Shown here: positions 26,957 through 35,791 of the stretch, in pieces
Numbering within the stretch: the stretch's first letter is position 1
Layout of the letters: every line of letters begins with the position of its first letter
Assembly: GCA_946554335.1 (NCBI GenBank)
Contig: CAMNSA010000012.1
Location: 1 to 64,000 of the forward strand
Source: an uncultured Neglectibacter sp.
GTDB taxonomy: Bacteria; Bacillota; Clostridia; Oscillospirales; Acutalibacteraceae
Direction of reading: 5' to 3'
Length of the DNA stretch: 64,000 nt
Program-made: the position numbers and the translations under genes
The notes under the pieces: generated by a model
Database searches by the model: none
What the model saw: the letters and a program-made list of their open reading frames with translations, nothing else
What the model was told of the DNA's origin: nothing

Positions 26957-29365
26957 TTGAAGTACGACCATAAAACCGTGGAACCAAAATGGCAGAAAAA
27001 ATGGGAGGAAAAGGGCGTTTTCTACGCGGAAAACGGCTCACGGAAGCCCAAGTATTACGCGCTGATCGAGTTCCCTTACCCCTCCGGGCAGGGGCTTCAT
27101 GTGGGCCATCCCCGTCCCTATACCGCCCTGGACATCGTGGCGAGAAAGCGGCGGCTGCAGGGCTATAATGTGCTTTATCCCATCGGCTGGGACGCCTTCG
27201 GCCTGCCGGCGGAGAATTACGCCATTAAGAACCACGCCCATCCCAGAGAATTCACCGAGAAAAATATTGCCCATTTCAAGCAGCAGATCCAGTCCCTGGG
27301 AATCTCCTTTGACTGGAGCCGGGAGATCTCAACCATCGATCCGGACTACTACAAGTGGACTCAGTGGATCTTTTTGCAGCTGTACAAAAAGGGCCTTGCC
27401 TATAAAAAGGAAATGAATGTGAACTGGTGTACCTCCTGCAAGTGCGTACTGGCCAATGAAGAGGTGGTCAACGGCGTGTGCGAGCGCTGCGGAAGCGAAG
27501 TGGTCCATAAGGTGAAAAGCCAGTGGATGCTGAAAATCACCGAGTACGCTCAGCGTTTGATCGACGATTTGGATTTGGTGGATTACCCGGAACGGGTCAA
27601 GGCCCAGCAGAAGAACTGGATCGGCCGCTCTACCGGTGCGGAGGTGGATTTCGACACCACTGCGGGCGATAAGCTCACCGTTTACACCACCCGTCCGGAC
27701 ACGCTTTACGGCGCCACCTACATGGTCATTTCTCCGGAGCATCCCTTTGTGGAGAAGTGGGCGGACAAGCTTACGAATCTCGCCGCCGTGCGGGAGTATC
27801 AGGATCAGGCGGCCAAAAAGTCTGATTTTGAGCGCACGGAAATGGCCAAGGAGAAAACCGGCGTGCGTCTGGAGGGCGTCTCAGCCATCAACCCCCTGAC
27901 TAAAAAAGAGATCCCCATTTTTGTGTCTGACTATGTTTTAGTTTCCTACGGCACCGGCGCCATTATGGCCGTGCCCGCTCACGACACCCGCGACTGGGAG
28001 TTTGCCAGGAAATTTCATTTGCCCATTATCGAGGTGGTCAAGGGCGGAAATGTGCAGGAGGAGGCCTTCACGGACTGCGAGACCGGCGTGATGGTGAATT
28101 CCGGTATTCTCGACGGCCTCACGGTGGAGGAGGCAAAGAAGAGGATCACTGAACATTTGGAAGAGACCGGGATCGGTCACGCCAAGGTGAATTTCAAGCT
28201 TCGCGACTGGGTATTCTCCCGCCAGCGGTATTGGGGAGAGCCCATTCCCATGGTGTACTGTGAGAAATGCGGCTGGGTTCCTTTGCCGGAAAGTGAGCTG
28301 CCTTTGACGCTGCCGGAGGTGGAATCCTATGAGCCCACCGATAACGGAGAGTCTCCCTTAGCCCATATGACCGATTGGGTCAACACCACCTGCCCGCACT
28401 GCGGCGGGCCCGCCAAGCGGGAGACGGACACCATGCCTCAATGGGCCGGTTCCTCCTGGTATTTCCTGAGATACATGGACCCCCACAACGACAAGGCCTT
28501 CGCGTCCAAAGAGGCGCTTGACTACTGGGCGCCTGTGGACTGGTATAACGGCGGCATGGAGCACACCACGCTCCATTTGCTTTACAGCCGGTTCTGGTAT
28601 AAATTCCTGTATGATCTGGGAGCCGTGCCCACGCCGGAACCCTATGCAAAGCGCACCAGCCACGGGATGATCCTGGGAGAAGACGGCCAGAAGATGAGCA
28701 AGTCCCGGGGCAATGTGATCAACCCGGACGATGTGGTGGACGAGTACGGCGCGGACACCATGCGGCTTTACGAGATGTTCATCGGCGACTTTGAAAAGAC
28801 CGCTCCCTGGAGCAGCGCCGGAATCAAGGGCTGCCGCCGATTTGTGGAGCGTTTCTGGAATTTGCAGAGCCTGCTTTGTGGAGAAAAGGGGATCCGCCCC
28901 GATGTGGAAAGCGCTTTTCATAAGGCCATCAAAAAGGTTTCGGAGGACACGGAGACTCTGAAATTCAACACTGCCATCGCCGCTTTGATGACCCTGATGA
29001 ATGTGGTCACGGAGAAGGGCAGCATCACAAAGGAAGAGCTTGCTGTCTTCACCCTGCTTTTGAATCCCTTTGCCCCCCATATCACCGAGGAGATGTGGGA
29101 GATCTGCAGTTTGGGTGACGGAATGGCAGCAGAGCAGTCCTGGCCCGCCTATGACGAGGCAAAATGTAAAGAGGACACGGTGGAGATCGTGGTGCAGGTT
29201 TGCGGCAAGGTGCGCGCCCGTTTGAATGTGCCCGCCGGTATCTCCAAGGAGGACGCTTTGCGGCTTGCCAAGGAAGAGGAGAAGATCCGGGGCGAGATTG
29301 CGGGAAAGAGCGTTGTAAAAGAGATCTATGTTCCCGGAAAGCTTGTGAACTTGGTAGTAAAGTGA
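26957..29365 (+). CDS. leuS: Leucyl-tRNA synthetase
   Basis: This class I synthetase charges leucine tRNA. The HIGH-type motif is [12 protein letters not shown] (about residue 50). The CP1 editing domain spans roughly residues 220-420, including [20 protein letters not shown] and [15 protein letters not shown]. The catalytic loop [11 protein letters not shown] is near 575, and the C-terminal tRNA domain ends [15 protein letters not shown]. The start is TTG 26957, after AAAGGATGAGG. At 802 aa it is full length. No T-box leader precedes it; it follows rsfS by 45 bases and is probably read from that operon. A strong terminator at 29378-29419 closes the unit. Confidence 0.97.
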   Translation: MKYDHKTVEPKWQKKWEEKGVFYAENGSRKPKYYALIEFPYPSGQGLHVGHPRPYTALDIVARKRRLQGYNVLYPIGWDAFGLPAENYAIKNHAHPREFTEKNIAHFKQQIQSLGISFDWSREISTIDPDYYKWTQWIFLQLYKKGLAYKKEMNVNWCTSCKCVLANEEVVNGVCERCGSEVVHKVKSQWMLKITEYAQRLIDDLDLVDYPERVKAQQKNWIGRSTGAEVDFDTTAGDKLTVYTTRPDTLYGATYMVISPEHPFVEKWADKLTNLAAVREYQDQAAKKSDFERTEMAKEKTGVRLEGVSAINPLTKKEIPIFVSDYVLVSYGTGAIMAVPAHDTRDWEFARKFHLPIIEVVKGGNVQEEAFTDCETGVMVNSGILDGLTVEEAKKRITEHLEETGIGHAKVNFKLRDWVFSRQRYWGEPIPMVYCEKCGWVPLPESELPLTLPEVESYEPTDNGESPLAHMTDWVNTTCPHCGGPAKRETDTMPQWAGSSWYFLRYMDPHNDKAFASKEALDYWAPVDWYNGGMEHTTLHLLYSRFWYKFLYDLGAVPTPEPYAKRTSHGMILGEDGQKMSKSRGNVINPDDVVDEYGADTMRLYEMFIGDFEKTAPWSSAGIKGCRRFVERFWNLQSLLCGEKGIRPDVESAFHKAIKKVSEDTETLKFNTAIAALMTLMNVVTEKGSITKEELAVFTLLLNPFAPHITEEMWEICSLGDGMAAEQSWPAYDEAKCKEDTVEIVVQVCGKVRARLNVPAGISKEDALRLAKEEEKIRGEIAGKSVVKEIYVPGKLVNLVVK

Positions 29366-29377
29366 TTTTAAGAGACA

Positions 29378-29419
29378 GCGCCCAAAGCGGGATTCTGCTT
29401 TGGGCGCCGCTTTGTTTTC
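29378..29419 (+). terminator. Terminator after leuS
   Basis: An 11-bp perfect stem, GCGCCCAAAGC (29378-29388) and GCTTTGGGCGC (29397-29407), is followed by CGCTTTGTTTTCT. Confidence 0.9.
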
Positions 29420-29458
29420 TGCTTTGCCGGAAAGGGTGAGATCTTCTCATCTCTTTGA

Positions 29459-29487
29459 TTGCAAAAGCCTGGGATTTATGCTATAGT
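29459..29487 (+). promoter_or_regulatory. Promoter for sugar isomerase/dehydrogenase cassette
   Basis: TTGCAA (29459-29464), a 17-base spacer, and TATAGT (29482-29487) with an extended-10 TGc just upstream. The leader to the first start codon is about 120 bases and has no obvious structure. Confidence 0.75.
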
Positions 29488-29615
29488 GAAAACAGTTGGC
29501 AGGCCATGAAACTGCCGCTTCCCCGGCCCGTCAGTGTCTTTGGGGGCTCAGAGGAGAATCGGAATTTTTCTGTGCTTTGGAAAGTGCCGGAAAACAGGAA
29601 AGAGAGGTCAATAAC

Positions 29616-30380
29616 ATGAAAATGGTTTTAGGCGCGCAGCTCTATACTTTGAGAAGCTATACGCAGACGGAGAAAGATCTGGACTTCTCGTTGAAAAAAG
29701 TCGCTGAGATGGGGTATACCACGGTCCAGATCTCGGCCATCGGGCCCATTCCCGCCGAGAAGGTGCGTGCGCTTTGCGACAAGCACGGATTGAAGATCGT
29801 TTTGACCCACACCGCCCCTGACCGGATCTTAAATGATACGGAGGCTGTGATCCGGGAGCATGAGGTGATGGGCTGCAATTATATCGGTATCGGCATGATG
29901 CCCGAAAAATACCGCGCTCCGGAATGGCTTTCCCATTTTGCGGAGGATTACCGGGAGCCGGCAAAAAAAATCGCCGCCGCCGGAAAGCTTCTGATGTATC
30001 ACAACCACAATCTGGAGTTTGAAAAGTTTCACGGAAAGCTGATTATGGAAACCCTGATGGAAAGCTTCCAAAGGGATGAGCTGGGCTTTACCCTCGATAC
30101 CTTCTGGGTGCAGATGGGCGGAGCCGATGTGTGCGACTGGATCCAGCGCCTGGGGGATCGGATCCCCTGCGTGCATTTGAAGGATATGGCGGTCCGCGGC
30201 ATGGAGCCTGTGATGGCCCCAGTGATGGAGGGCAACATCAATTTCAAAAAGGTCATGGAGACCTTGGAGAAGACAGGGAAGACCAGGTATATTCTGGTGG
30301 AGCAGGACGTGTGCGAGGGCAGCCCCTTCGACTGCCTGGAGAGAAGCTATCGGAATCTTTGTACTCTGGGATACAAATAA
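29616..30380 (+). CDS. Sugar phosphate isomerase/epimerase, TIM-barrel (xylose isomerase-like)
   Basis: This 254-aa protein has the AP-endonuclease-2/xylose-isomerase-like barrel pattern. It starts MVLGAQLYTLRSYTQTEKDLDFSLKKVAEMGYTTVQIS, then LMYHNHNLEFEKF, TLDTFWVQMGG, VHLKDMA and YILVEQDVCEG. The conserved H, D, H and E residues fit a divalent-metal site. Such proteins isomerise inositol, keto-sugars or related sugars (IolE/IolI-like). It is the first gene of a three-gene unit with a Gfo/Idh/MocA dehydrogenase and a second isomerase, so a small sugar-conversion pathway is likely. I chose ATG 29616, after AGAGAGG; the open frame back to 29496 has no ribosome site. Confidence 0.85.
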   Translation: MKMVLGAQLYTLRSYTQTEKDLDFSLKKVAEMGYTTVQISAIGPIPAEKVRALCDKHGLKIVLTHTAPDRILNDTEAVIREHEVMGCNYIGIGMMPEKYRAPEWLSHFAEDYREPAKKIAAAGKLLMYHNHNLEFEKFHGKLIMETLMESFQRDELGFTLDTFWVQMGGADVCDWIQRLGDRIPCVHLKDMAVRGMEPVMAPVMEGNINFKKVMETLEKTGKTRYILVEQDVCEGSPFDCLERSYRNLCTLGYK

Positions 30381-30413
30381 ATACAAATTCAACTGGAAAA
30401 GGAGAGAGTTACT

Positions 30414-31568
30414 TTGAAACAGGTCAAATTGGGCGTCATCGGCATGGGCAATATGGGAAGCGGGCATATCGGGAATATCCTTGCGGGGAAGACGCCGGAA
30501 ATTACGGTTGCCGCTGTGGCGGACCGCCGGGAAGAGCGCAGAAACTGGGCGAAAACTGTTTTGCCGGAAAGCGTGCCGGTATTTACGGAGGGCTCAGAGC
30601 TGATCCAGAGCGGGATCTGTGACGCGGTGATCATCGCGGTGCCTCACTATCAGCATCCCGTTCTCGCCATAGAGGCCTTTGAGAAGGGGCTGCATGTCAT
30701 GTGCGAGAAGCCTGCCGGGGTGTACACCAAGCAGGTGCACGAAATGAACGAGGCCGCCAGGAAAAGCGGCAAGGTGTTCGGTATGATGTTCAACCAGCGC
30801 ACGAACTGCGTTTACCGGAAAATGCGCGAGATGATCCAAAACGGCGAGCTGGGTGCTTTGAAGCGGGTGAACTGGATCATCACCGACTGGTATCGCACCC
30901 AGATCTACTATGATTCCGGCGATTGGAGAGCCACCTGGGCCGGAGAGGGCGGCGGAGTGCTTCTCAATCAGTGCCCTCATCAGTTGGATCTTCTTCAGTG
31001 GATTTGCGGCCTGCCTAAGAAGGTACAGGCCTTCTGCCATGAGGGCAAGTGGCATGATATCGAGGTGGAAGACGATGTCACCGCCTATCTGGAATTTGAA
31101 AACGGCGCCACGGGTGTGTTCATCACCTCCACCGGCGACGCCCCCGGCACCAACCGGTTTGAGGTCAGCGGAGAGTTAGGCAAGCTGGTGTGCGAGGAGG
31201 ATAAGCTCACCTTCTGGAAGCTCGCGGAAAACGAGCGGGAATTCTGTAAAACCGCCAAGGAGGGCTTTGCTCAGCCCAAGTATGAGAAGATTATGGTGGA
31301 GACCGATGGGGAGAACCCGCAGCATGTGGGGGTGCTCAATGCCTTTGCCGCCAATATTCTCAGGGGCGAGCCGCTGGTTGCCCACGGCAGCGAGGGAATC
31401 CGGGGCCTTACCCTGTCCAACGCCATGCACCTGTCCAGCTGGCTGAAGCATCCCGTGGAGATCCCGCTGGACGAAGAACTGTTTTTGAGCGAGCTCAACA
31501 AGCGCAGGGAGACTTCCAGGTCGAAGCAGGGAAAGAATATCACATTTTCTACAGAGGGGACTTATTGA
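30414..31568 (+). CDS. Gfo/Idh/MocA-family oxidoreductase
   Basis: This is a 384-aa NAD(P)-dependent sugar or cyclitol dehydrogenase. The N-terminal Rossmann motif is LGVIGMGNMGSGHIGNIL. The EKP motif CEKPAGVYTKQVHEM is at about residue 97. The C-terminal catalytic histidine segment GGGVLLNQCPHQLDLLQWICG fits the family pattern (lysine in EKP and histidine in xxxHxxD). The start is TTG 30414, with AAAGGAGAGAG upstream. It lies between two sugar isomerase genes and is coupled to the second one. The substrate is unknown, and no transporter is adjacent. Confidence 0.88.
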   Translation: MKQVKLGVIGMGNMGSGHIGNILAGKTPEITVAAVADRREERRNWAKTVLPESVPVFTEGSELIQSGICDAVIIAVPHYQHPVLAIEAFEKGLHVMCEKPAGVYTKQVHEMNEAARKSGKVFGMMFNQRTNCVYRKMREMIQNGELGALKRVNWIITDWYRTQIYYDSGDWRATWAGEGGGVLLNQCPHQLDLLQWICGLPKKVQAFCHEGKWHDIEVEDDVTAYLEFENGATGVFITSTGDAPGTNRFEVSGELGKLVCEEDKLTFWKLAENEREFCKTAKEGFAQPKYEKIMVETDGENPQHVGVLNAFAANILRGEPLVAHGSEGIRGLTLSNAMHLSSWLKHPVEIPLDEELFLSELNKRRETSRSKQGKNITFSTEGTY

Positions 31569-32422
31569 GCATGAAGAATATCCTGCTTTCCGGCTTTGCC
31601 GACGAGATCGGCGAAAGCTTTGACTTTCAGTTAGAGTCCCTTCGCGAGTTTGGCCTTTCCTACCTGGAGCTGCGCAGTGCGGACGGTGTAAATGTAGCTG
31701 ACTTTACAGACGAAAAGCTGAAGGAAGTGAAAACAAAGCTTCATACGGCGGGAGTCAAGGTGTCCTCTATCGGCTCTCCTATTGGGAAGATCGCCATTAC
31801 GGAGGACTTTGCCCCTCATCTTTTGAAGCTCAAGCGGGTCATGGAGATTTCCAGAGAGCTGGAAGCTCCTTTTATCCGGATGTTCAGCTTCTACTATCCC
31901 AAGGAGGAGGGCGCGGAAAAGTACCGGGAGGAGACCTTTTCGAGAATGGAGCAGATGGTCGATCTGGCTCAAAAGGAGGACCTGGTATTGCTCCATGAAA
32001 ACGAAAAGGGGATCTACGGCGATACGGCCCTGCGCTGTAAAGAACTGATGGAGCGGTTTTATTGCCCGAACTTTCAGGCGGTGTTCGACTTCGCCAATTT
32101 CGTGGAGTGCTCGGTGGATACCCTTTCCGCTTATGAGCTTTTAAAGCCCTATGTGAAATACATCCATGTGAAGGACGCTCTGCAAAAAGAGAAAAAGGTG
32201 GTGCCTCCCGGACAGGGCGACGGCCATTTGTATGAGATTCTCAAGGGCTTCAGTGACTGCGGCTATGAGGGCTTTCTGTCTTTGGAGCCCCACCTTACCA
32301 ACTTCTCCGGGCTTCAAAGCCTGGAGCAGGGGGCCAGGAAGCGGGAGGCGGAATTGACAGGAAAAGCCGCGTTCCATTTGGCGCTTAGCTCTTTGCAGGG
32401 GATCCTTGAAAAGATCGCCTGA
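31565..32422 (+). CDS. Sugar phosphate isomerase/epimerase, second barrel protein
   Basis: This is a second xylose isomerase-like TIM barrel, about 285 aa and only distantly like the first. Seen motifs: LSGFADEIGESFDFQLESLREFGLSYLELRS, LLHENEKGIYGD, VFDFANFVEC, IHVKDAL and GFLSLEPHL. The metal-binding E, D, H and E residues are in place. Start TTG 31565 overlaps the dehydrogenase stop and has AGAGGGG five bases upstream; ATG 31571 is the alternative. Together with 29616 and 30414 it forms a cassette of isomerase, dehydrogenase, isomerase, as in catabolism of inositol-like or rare sugars. Confidence 0.85.
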   Translation: MSMKNILLSGFADEIGESFDFQLESLREFGLSYLELRSADGVNVADFTDEKLKEVKTKLHTAGVKVSSIGSPIGKIAITEDFAPHLLKLKRVMEISRELEAPFIRMFSFYYPKEEGAEKYREETFSRMEQMVDLAQKEDLVLLHENEKGIYGDTALRCKELMERFYCPNFQAVFDFANFVECSVDTLSAYELLKPYVKYIHVKDALQKEKKVVPPGQGDGHLYEILKGFSDCGYEGFLSLEPHLTNFSGLQSLEQGARKREAELTGKAAFHLALSSLQGILEKIA

Positions 32423-32517
32423 AAACCATAGCATCCTTGAAACCGGCCGCGGTGGGGCCGCGCTTTCCCATGCCGCGGCAGTTTTCTGTTTTAGTTTTTT
32501 TAGAAAGGAAGTTACTT

Positions 32518-33363
32518 TTGTCTAAGCTTCAAAATTGGCGGATCGAAAAAAGAAATGAGCTTACAGAGGGGGAAAAGGCACGGATCAAGGAATTGGAGGC
32601 GCTTTCCCTGAAACCGGAAAACCTCCACAATTATTGTTTCCTGTCGGGAGAGCTGAACGCGGACCCAAAGCTTCCCTGCTTTTACCTGGGCTACGAGGGA
32701 GAAAGGCTTGTCGCTTTTCTCACCGTCTTTTTCCCGGGCTGGGAAGAGGGGGAGCTTAACGCTTTTACCCATCCCGATTACAGAAAAAAAGGCTGCTTCA
32801 CCGCTCTTTTCCGGGAGGCGGCGTCAGATCTGCAGCGCTCCGGCGTGGGGAGGCTGGTGCTTTGCACGGAGCCGGAAAGCGTAGGAGGACAGCTTGCGAG
32901 GCGCTTTCCCCAAGTGGAATTTCTTCGCTCGGAGCTTCGGATGCAGCATTTGCCTCAGACTGTCTCCCCCTTGGCGCCGGGGCTGGAGGTCGTGCCCTTA
33001 AGGGAAGAAAATAAGGAGCGGTACGCAGAGCTTTGCGAGAGTGCCCTGCAAAAGGCGGACGCTGTGCTCCACTCCTCAGACCGGGACGGTTTCCTGCTTT
33101 TGGAGGGAGAAACGCCGGTGGGAGTATTCGATTTGGAATATGACGGCTCCACCATTTTTCTGTGCAGTGTGCGGGTGGATCCGGAGAAACGGCGGAAGGG
33201 CTTGGGCAGTGAGATCGTCCGCTGCGCCCTGCGGGAGGGGCTTCGGCAGGATCTTCCCGTAATCCTGGATGTGGATCTGGATAACAACCCCGCGTTGTCT
33301 CTCTATCGGAAGCTGGGTTTTTCCACCGTGTTTCAGGTGGACTATTTCGCTCTTCCCTTTTGA
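32518..33363 (+). CDS. Tandem GNAT acetyltransferase
   Basis: This is a 281-aa protein with two GNAT folds. The first has NAFTHPDYRKKGCFTALFREA, with a degraded cofactor loop. The second has CSVRVDPEKRRKGLGSEIVRCALREG, a standard RxxGxG/A loop, and ends ALSLYRKLGFSTVFQVDYFALPF. Only the second domain is likely to bind acetyl-CoA well. The substrate is unknown. I chose TTG 32518 after AGAAAGGAAG; the open frame from 32437 runs through a non-coding-looking stretch. A strong terminator follows at 33388. Confidence 0.82.
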   Translation: MSKLQNWRIEKRNELTEGEKARIKELEALSLKPENLHNYCFLSGELNADPKLPCFYLGYEGERLVAFLTVFFPGWEEGELNAFTHPDYRKKGCFTALFREAASDLQRSGVGRLVLCTEPESVGGQLARRFPQVEFLRSELRMQHLPQTVSPLAPGLEVVPLREENKERYAELCESALQKADAVLHSSDRDGFLLLEGETPVGVFDLEYDGSTIFLCSVRVDPEKRRKGLGSEIVRCALREGLRQDLPVILDVDLDNNPALSLYRKLGFSTVFQVDYFALPF

Positions 33364-33387
33364 ACGGAATATCTGACCAACAAACAG

Positions 33388-33430
33388 CAGGCCGCTTTTC
33401 AAAAGTCGGAAAGCGGCCTGTTTTACGCTC
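33388..33430 (+). terminator. Terminator after tandem GNAT gene
   Basis: An 11-bp perfect stem, CAGGCCGCTTT (33388-33398) and AAAGCGGCCTG (33410-33420), is followed by TTTTACGCTC. Confidence 0.85.
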
Positions 33431-33441
33431 TTTAAATTAAT

Positions 33442-33474
33442 AAAATTAATTATGATATTAAAATAATTAATTTT
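33442..33474. promoter_or_regulatory. 12-bp inverted repeat upstream of DUF2089 promoter (candidate operator)
   Basis: AAAATTAATTAT (33442-33453) and ATAATTAATTTT (33463-33474) are exact reverse complements separated by nine bases. The block is almost pure A/T in an otherwise G+C-rich region. It ends five bases before the -35 box of the DUF2089 gene. It could be an activator or autoregulator site, or an AT-rich UP element. Confidence 0.55.
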
Positions 33475-33478
33475 GTAA

Positions 33479-33507
33479 TTGACAAACTCAAGCACAAGTG
33501 TTATATT
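33479..33507 (+). promoter_or_regulatory. Promoter for DUF2089-DUF4097-amidase unit
   Basis: TTGACA (33479-33484), a 17-base spacer, and TATATT (33502-33507) preceded by TGt (extended -10). This is one of the strongest-looking promoters in the window. Confidence 0.85.
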
Positions 33508-33540
33508 AGGCCCAGTGGAATAACAAAAGGGGAGAAAGTG

Positions 33541-33951
33541 ATGTCGGAAGAAAAGAAGGAAGGCTTCCACGCCCCGGCCCTGTGTCCGGTGTGTGGAAAC
33601 AGAATGGAGATCACCCGGCTGCAGTGCAGCCATTGCAAAACAGAACTGGCCGGTCGTTTTGAGCCCTGCCGGTTTTGCAGTCTGGAGGAGAAGCATTTGC
33701 AGTTTGTAGAGACCTTTCTGCGCTGCCGCGGCTCTATCAAAGAGGTGGAAAAGGCGCTGGGGGTCAGCTATCCAACGGTAAAGAATATGTTGGAAGCCGC
33801 CTTGGAGGCCCTGGGGCTGGAGGAGAGGCGCGAGCTGCGTGAGGTTCGCAGGCAGGAGGAAAAAACGGAGATCTTGAAGCGCCTGTCTGAAAATGAAATT
33901 GATGTGGAGACGGCCATTGAGGCGTTGAATCAGATGAAGGGAGAGAGATAG
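33541..33951 (+). CDS. DUF2089-family zinc-ribbon transcriptional regulator
   Basis: This is a 136-aa protein. The N-terminus has CxxC pairs (CPVCGNRM, CSHC and CRFC), fitting a zinc ribbon. The middle, FLRCRGSIKEVEKALGVSYPTVKNMLEAALEALGL, is a helix-turn-helix of the DUF2089 type. The C-terminus, ILKRLSENEIDVETAIEAL, is a short SHOCT-like helical motif. The same kind of motif starts the next gene's product. ATG 33541 has AGGGGAG six bases upstream. It is the first gene behind a strong promoter and an AT-rich palindrome, so it probably regulates itself and the DUF4097 gene one base downstream. Confidence 0.85.
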   Translation: MSEEKKEGFHAPALCPVCGNRMEITRLQCSHCKTELAGRFEPCRFCSLEEKHLQFVETFLRCRGSIKEVEKALGVSYPTVKNMLEAALEALGLEERRELREVRRQEEKTEILKRLSENEIDVETAIEALNQMKGER

Positions 33952-33952
33952 G

Positions 33953-35071
33953 ATGGAGCAGGGAAGAGAGCAGGTGCTGAACATGCTCAGCGAGGGGAAG
34001 ATTTCCTCCGAGGACGCCCAAAGACTGCTGGAGGCGCTGGGAGAGCCGGAAGAGACCTTCTCCACAGGACAGGAACCTTCCACAGCGGAGGGTGCTTTCG
34101 AAGAGGAGGCTTCTGAAGGGCAGGCAGCGGCGTTTGTCCCTAAGGGGCAAGGAATGGCCCAAGAGATGGCGGCGCCCCGTTACTTTCCCTTAGCGCGAAA
34201 CGGAATTTCCCACGAGGAAAGCACTGCGCCGGAAGGACTTCAAACGCTGGTCCTAAACTGGGTGAGCGGACCGGTGGAGCTTCGGTGCTTTGAGGGGGAG
34301 GACCTGCGGATCACGGAGTATTCCTCCCGCCCTCTGGATGAGGAGGAGAGAATGGAAGTGTCCTTTCAAAGCGGCGTTTTGGAGATTGGCTGGCGCAGGC
34401 GGGAGGCGCGTCCCTTTTTCGGGAGAAGAATGCCGGAAAAGCACTTGGTCCTGGAGCTGCCCCAAGGCTGCCTTGAAAACCTTAAAAAGCTTTCCTGCGC
34501 GTTGGTGTCCGGAAGCTTTTATGCCTGGGGGATCAGCGCTGAGGACCTGGAGATCCGCACGGTTTCCGGAATGATCTACGGAGAAAGCCTTTCCGGGGAA
34601 AGTGTAAAGCTGCGCTCCGTTTCCGGCAAGGTGACAGGCAGAGACCTTCACGCCGGGAGATTAGAGGTTTCCAGCACCTCCGGCAAGGCGGCCCTTTCCG
34701 GATTTGAGGCCGGAAGCCTTCTCACCCATACAGTGTCGGGCAAAATAGAGCTTCAGGGGAACAGCGAAAGCTTTGACCTCAAATCTGTTTCCGGGGCGAT
34801 CTCTTTAGACGCGTTTTGCTGCCCCAGAGAGGGAAATTTTCACACCACATCCGGGAAGATCCGCACCGCTTTCCCGGATAACGCCGGGTTTTCCCTGGAA
34901 TATCACACCTCCTCCGGCCACTTCCAGTCCCAGTACCCCCTTTCGGGAGAGCTGGGCAGAAAGCGGGGAACAGGCGTCTACGGCCTGGGAGGAGCTCAAT
35001 TTCATTACCACACCTCCTCCGGAGCGATCTGCCTGGAGCGGCTGACCGTTGATTCTTCGGCGGCTTTTTAA
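33953..35071 (+). CDS. DUF4097 (YvlB/LiaG-like) beta-repeat protein
   Basis: This 372-aa protein has three parts. Residues 1-30 (REQVLNMLSEGKISSEDAQRLLEALGE) form the SHOCT-like helical motif seen in YvlB N-termini. Residues 30-95 are acidic and low complexity. The rest is a series of DUF4097 beta-repeats, with recurring TVSGMIYG, SVSGKVTG, STSGKAAL, TVSGKIEL, SVSGAISL and TTSGKIRT turns. I see no signal peptide or membrane segment, so it is probably cytoplasmic. Relatives are linked to cell-envelope stress regulation in Firmicutes. It follows the DUF2089 gene by one base, suggesting a regulator-sensor pair. Confidence 0.82.
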   Translation: MEQGREQVLNMLSEGKISSEDAQRLLEALGEPEETFSTGQEPSTAEGAFEEEASEGQAAAFVPKGQGMAQEMAAPRYFPLARNGISHEESTAPEGLQTLVLNWVSGPVELRCFEGEDLRITEYSSRPLDEEERMEVSFQSGVLEIGWRRREARPFFGRRMPEKHLVLELPQGCLENLKKLSCALVSGSFYAWGISAEDLEIRTVSGMIYGESLSGESVKLRSVSGKVTGRDLHAGRLEVSSTSGKAALSGFEAGSLLTHTVSGKIELQGNSESFDLKSVSGAISLDAFCCPREGNFHTTSGKIRTAFPDNAGFSLEYHTSSGHFQSQYPLSGELGRKRGTGVYGLGGAQFHYHTSSGAICLERLTVDSSAAF

Positions 35072-35137
35072 ACCGGGAACAAAAGGAGGTCTTCGGGAAT
35101 AACATGGGAAAGAAGAACCAAAAAGGGGGCGCTTTCC

Positions 35138-35710
35138 TTGCCGATCCGTATTTTTATCGATCAGGGCCACAATCCCAGCGGAGTCAACGCCGGAGCGGAG
35201 GGCAACGGCCTGAGAGAACAGGATGTCACCTACGAGGTAGGGGTCCTGCTCTATCGGCTTCTCAATGACGACCCGCGCTTTGAGGCGAGGCTTTCCCGGC
35301 CCACTGCTGAGACCTCCCTGGGAACCAGCAACGCCTCCAGCCTCAGGGCAAGGGTGGAAATGGCCAACCGATGGCCTGCCGATTATTTTGTGAGTATCCA
35401 CTGCAATTCCAACCCCAACCCGGAGATAAACGGCAGCGAGGTCTATGTCTACCGGGAGAATACCCAGTCCTATTGGCTTGCCCAGCACATCTTAAACGCG
35501 GTGACCCGGGCGGCTGGGACCAGAGACAACGGTGTTCGGGTCAATCCCACCCTCTATGTCCTGCGCCGCACCGCCATGCCGGCGGTTTTGGTAGAGCTTG
35601 CCTATCTCAGCAACCCCGAGGACGCTCAAAAGCTCCGGTATGACAAAGAGGCCTTCGCCTGGGGGATCTACAACGGCCTGTTAAGCTATTTTGGATATCC
35701 TCAGCTGTAA
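35138..35710 (+). CDS. N-acetylmuramoyl-L-alanine amidase, amidase_3 type, no signal peptide
   Basis: This is a 190-aa zinc amidase that cuts the bond between muramic acid and the stem peptide. The zinc ligands are visible: IFIDQGHNPS (His), the following GLREQDVTYEVG (Glu), and FVSIHCNSNP (His). The late VLVELAYLSNPEDA holds the catalytic Glu. The protein starts at the first barrel strand, with no signal peptide or wall-binding domain, unlike most family members. It would need another route out or act inside, perhaps during sporulation. The start is TTG 35138, with AAAAAGGGGG eight bases upstream; ATG 35104 is in another frame. It follows the DUF4097 gene by 66 bases. Confidence 0.85.
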   Translation: MPIRIFIDQGHNPSGVNAGAEGNGLREQDVTYEVGVLLYRLLNDDPRFEARLSRPTAETSLGTSNASSLRARVEMANRWPADYFVSIHCNSNPNPEINGSEVYVYRENTQSYWLAQHILNAVTRAAGTRDNGVRVNPTLYVLRRTAMPAVLVELAYLSNPEDAQKLRYDKEAFAWGIYNGLLSYFGYPQL

Positions 35711-35722
35711 AGCGTAAAGCAA

Positions 35723-35760
35723 AAAAGCCCGCTCTTCCTTCGCCGGAAGAGCGGGCTTTT
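35723..35760. terminator. Bidirectional terminator between amidase and radical SAM genes
   Basis: A 16-bp perfect stem, from AAAAGCCCGCTCTTCC (35723) to GGAAGAGCGGGCTTTT (35760), has a 6-base loop. T-runs on both strands let it serve the two convergent genes. Confidence 0.93.
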
Positions 35761-35791
35761 GCGGGTAATAAACTGTTTTTTTGGGAAGCGA

